Below, piece after piece: positions 5,715 through 5,853 of a DNA stretch of 5,853 nucleotides (position 1 is the first letter of the stretch; each line of letters begins with the position of its first letter). The position numbers and the translations under genes are program-made. This DNA comes from Alphaproteobacteria bacterium. GTDB taxonomy: Bacteria; Pseudomonadota; Alphaproteobacteria; CACIAM-22H2. The stretch covers positions 1 to 5,853 of the forward strand of contig VGDA01000248.1 of the NCBI GenBank assembly GCA_016869915.1, given 5' to 3'. The notes beneath the pieces were generated by a model. That model was not told where the DNA came from. It ran no database searches and was given only the letters and a program-made list of their open reading frames with translations.

Positions 5715-5742
5715 TTGGCCGACCGGGGGACGCGTGTTATAC
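5715..5742 (+). promoter_or_regulatory. rpsU promoter (sigma-70 type)
   Basis: TTGGCC (5715-5720, preceded by C, so CTTGGC as in alphaproteobacterial -35 boxes) and TTATAC (5737-5742) are 16 nt apart. Predicted transcription start is about 5749-5751, giving a leader of about 73 nt before the GTG start. This is the strongest promoter-like sequence in the window, as expected for a ribosomal protein gene. Confidence 0.65.
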
Positions 5743-5804
5743 ACCGCGCCAGTTTTCCGGGATCGGCTATGTCGGCCCCGTCTCGTGAACCCGAATCCAG
5801 TCGG

Positions 5805-5821
5805 AAAGGAGAGCCTTCTCC
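5805..5821 (+). promoter_or_regulatory. rpsU ribosome binding site within a small hairpin
   Basis: AAAGGAGAG (5805-5813) is a strong Shine-Dalgarno; AGGAG ends 12 nt before the GTG start. GGAGA (5808-5812) can pair with TCTCC (5817-5821) over a 4-nt loop, or alternatively AAGG (5806-5809) with CCTT (5814-5817). The site could therefore be partly masked in the mRNA. Confidence 0.6.
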
Positions 5822-5823
5822 CC

Positions 5824-5853
5824 GTGCAAGTCATCGTCCGCGACAACAATGTC
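5824..5853 (+). CDS. rpsU: Small ribosomal subunit protein S21 (bS21), first 10 codons only
   Basis: Only ten codons are visible before the window ends. Read from GTG 5824 they give MQVIVRDNNV, the characteristic N-terminus of bacterial ribosomal protein S21 (usually MQVxVRDNNV followed by DQALRxLK). S21 is a small basic protein of about 60-70 residues on the 30S subunit, near the anti-Shine-Dalgarno end of 16S rRNA, and helps initiation. The GTG start is supported by AAAGGAGAG upstream and a convincing promoter at 5715-5742. The divergent def and COQ9-family genes match a neighbourhood common for rpsU in alphaproteobacteria. The identification rests on a short but very distinctive sequence. 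Confidence 0.9.
   Translation, partial: MQVIVRDNNV

Noticed and set aside
4682..5788. A 368-codon plus-strand frame antisense to the COQ9-family gene and def
   Set aside because: Both minus-strand genes have clear family motifs; the antisense translation is low-complexity with no recognisable domain.
5769..5853. ATG-initiated upstream reading frame overlapping the rpsU start
   Set aside because: No ribosome binding site precedes the ATG at 5769, the frame differs from rpsU, and the translation (MSAPSREPESS...) looks non-coding. It runs off the window, so its end cannot be seen.

Overview
The window is high-GC DNA (roughly 70% by eye) with strong GC bias at third codon positions. It is almost entirely coding and comes from a bacterial chromosome. 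The organism is most likely an alphaproteobacterium. This rests on a COQ9-family ubiquinone-biosynthesis gene beside rpsU, an alphaproteobacterial-looking rpsU promoter, a YdcH/DUF465-type domain, and a GGDEF protein of a kind I associate with Rhodospirillales-like genomes. The placement is inference from gene content and I cannot name a genus.

Layout: (1) 1-1867, plus strand: the 5'-truncated large subunit of an aconitase X (AcnX) enzyme, overlapping by 4 nt a small-subunit (DUF126) gene. The small-subunit gene carries an in-frame C-terminal extension that reads as a complete YdcH/DUF465 domain. (2) 1887-2627, minus strand: a small cytoplasmic diguanylate cyclase with intact GGDEF and I-site motifs, convergent with the AcnX pair. 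(3) 2628-2839: a divergent intergenic region containing several inverted repeats and a tentative promoter for (4) 2840-4446, plus strand: purE-purK, an ATGA-overlapping pair that converts AIR to CAIR in purine synthesis. (5) 4450-5650, minus strand: def (peptide deformylase) followed by a COQ9-family gene whose start lies inside the end of def. This pair converges on purK with a 3-nt gap. (6) 5651-5853: a divergent intergenic region with a convincing rpsU promoter, a leader with a strong Shine-Dalgarno, and the first 10 codons of rpsU (ribosomal protein S21).

Most of this is housekeeping: purine synthesis, N-terminal processing of nascent proteins, ubiquinone synthesis and the ribosome. I see no mobile element, CRISPR array, tRNA, rRNA or defence system. 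The most unusual item is the AcnX small subunit-DUF465 fusion. Secondary points are the inverted repeats upstream of purE, the Shine-Dalgarno hairpin of rpsU, the possible leaderless start of def, and the short perfect inverted repeats at both convergent gene junctions.
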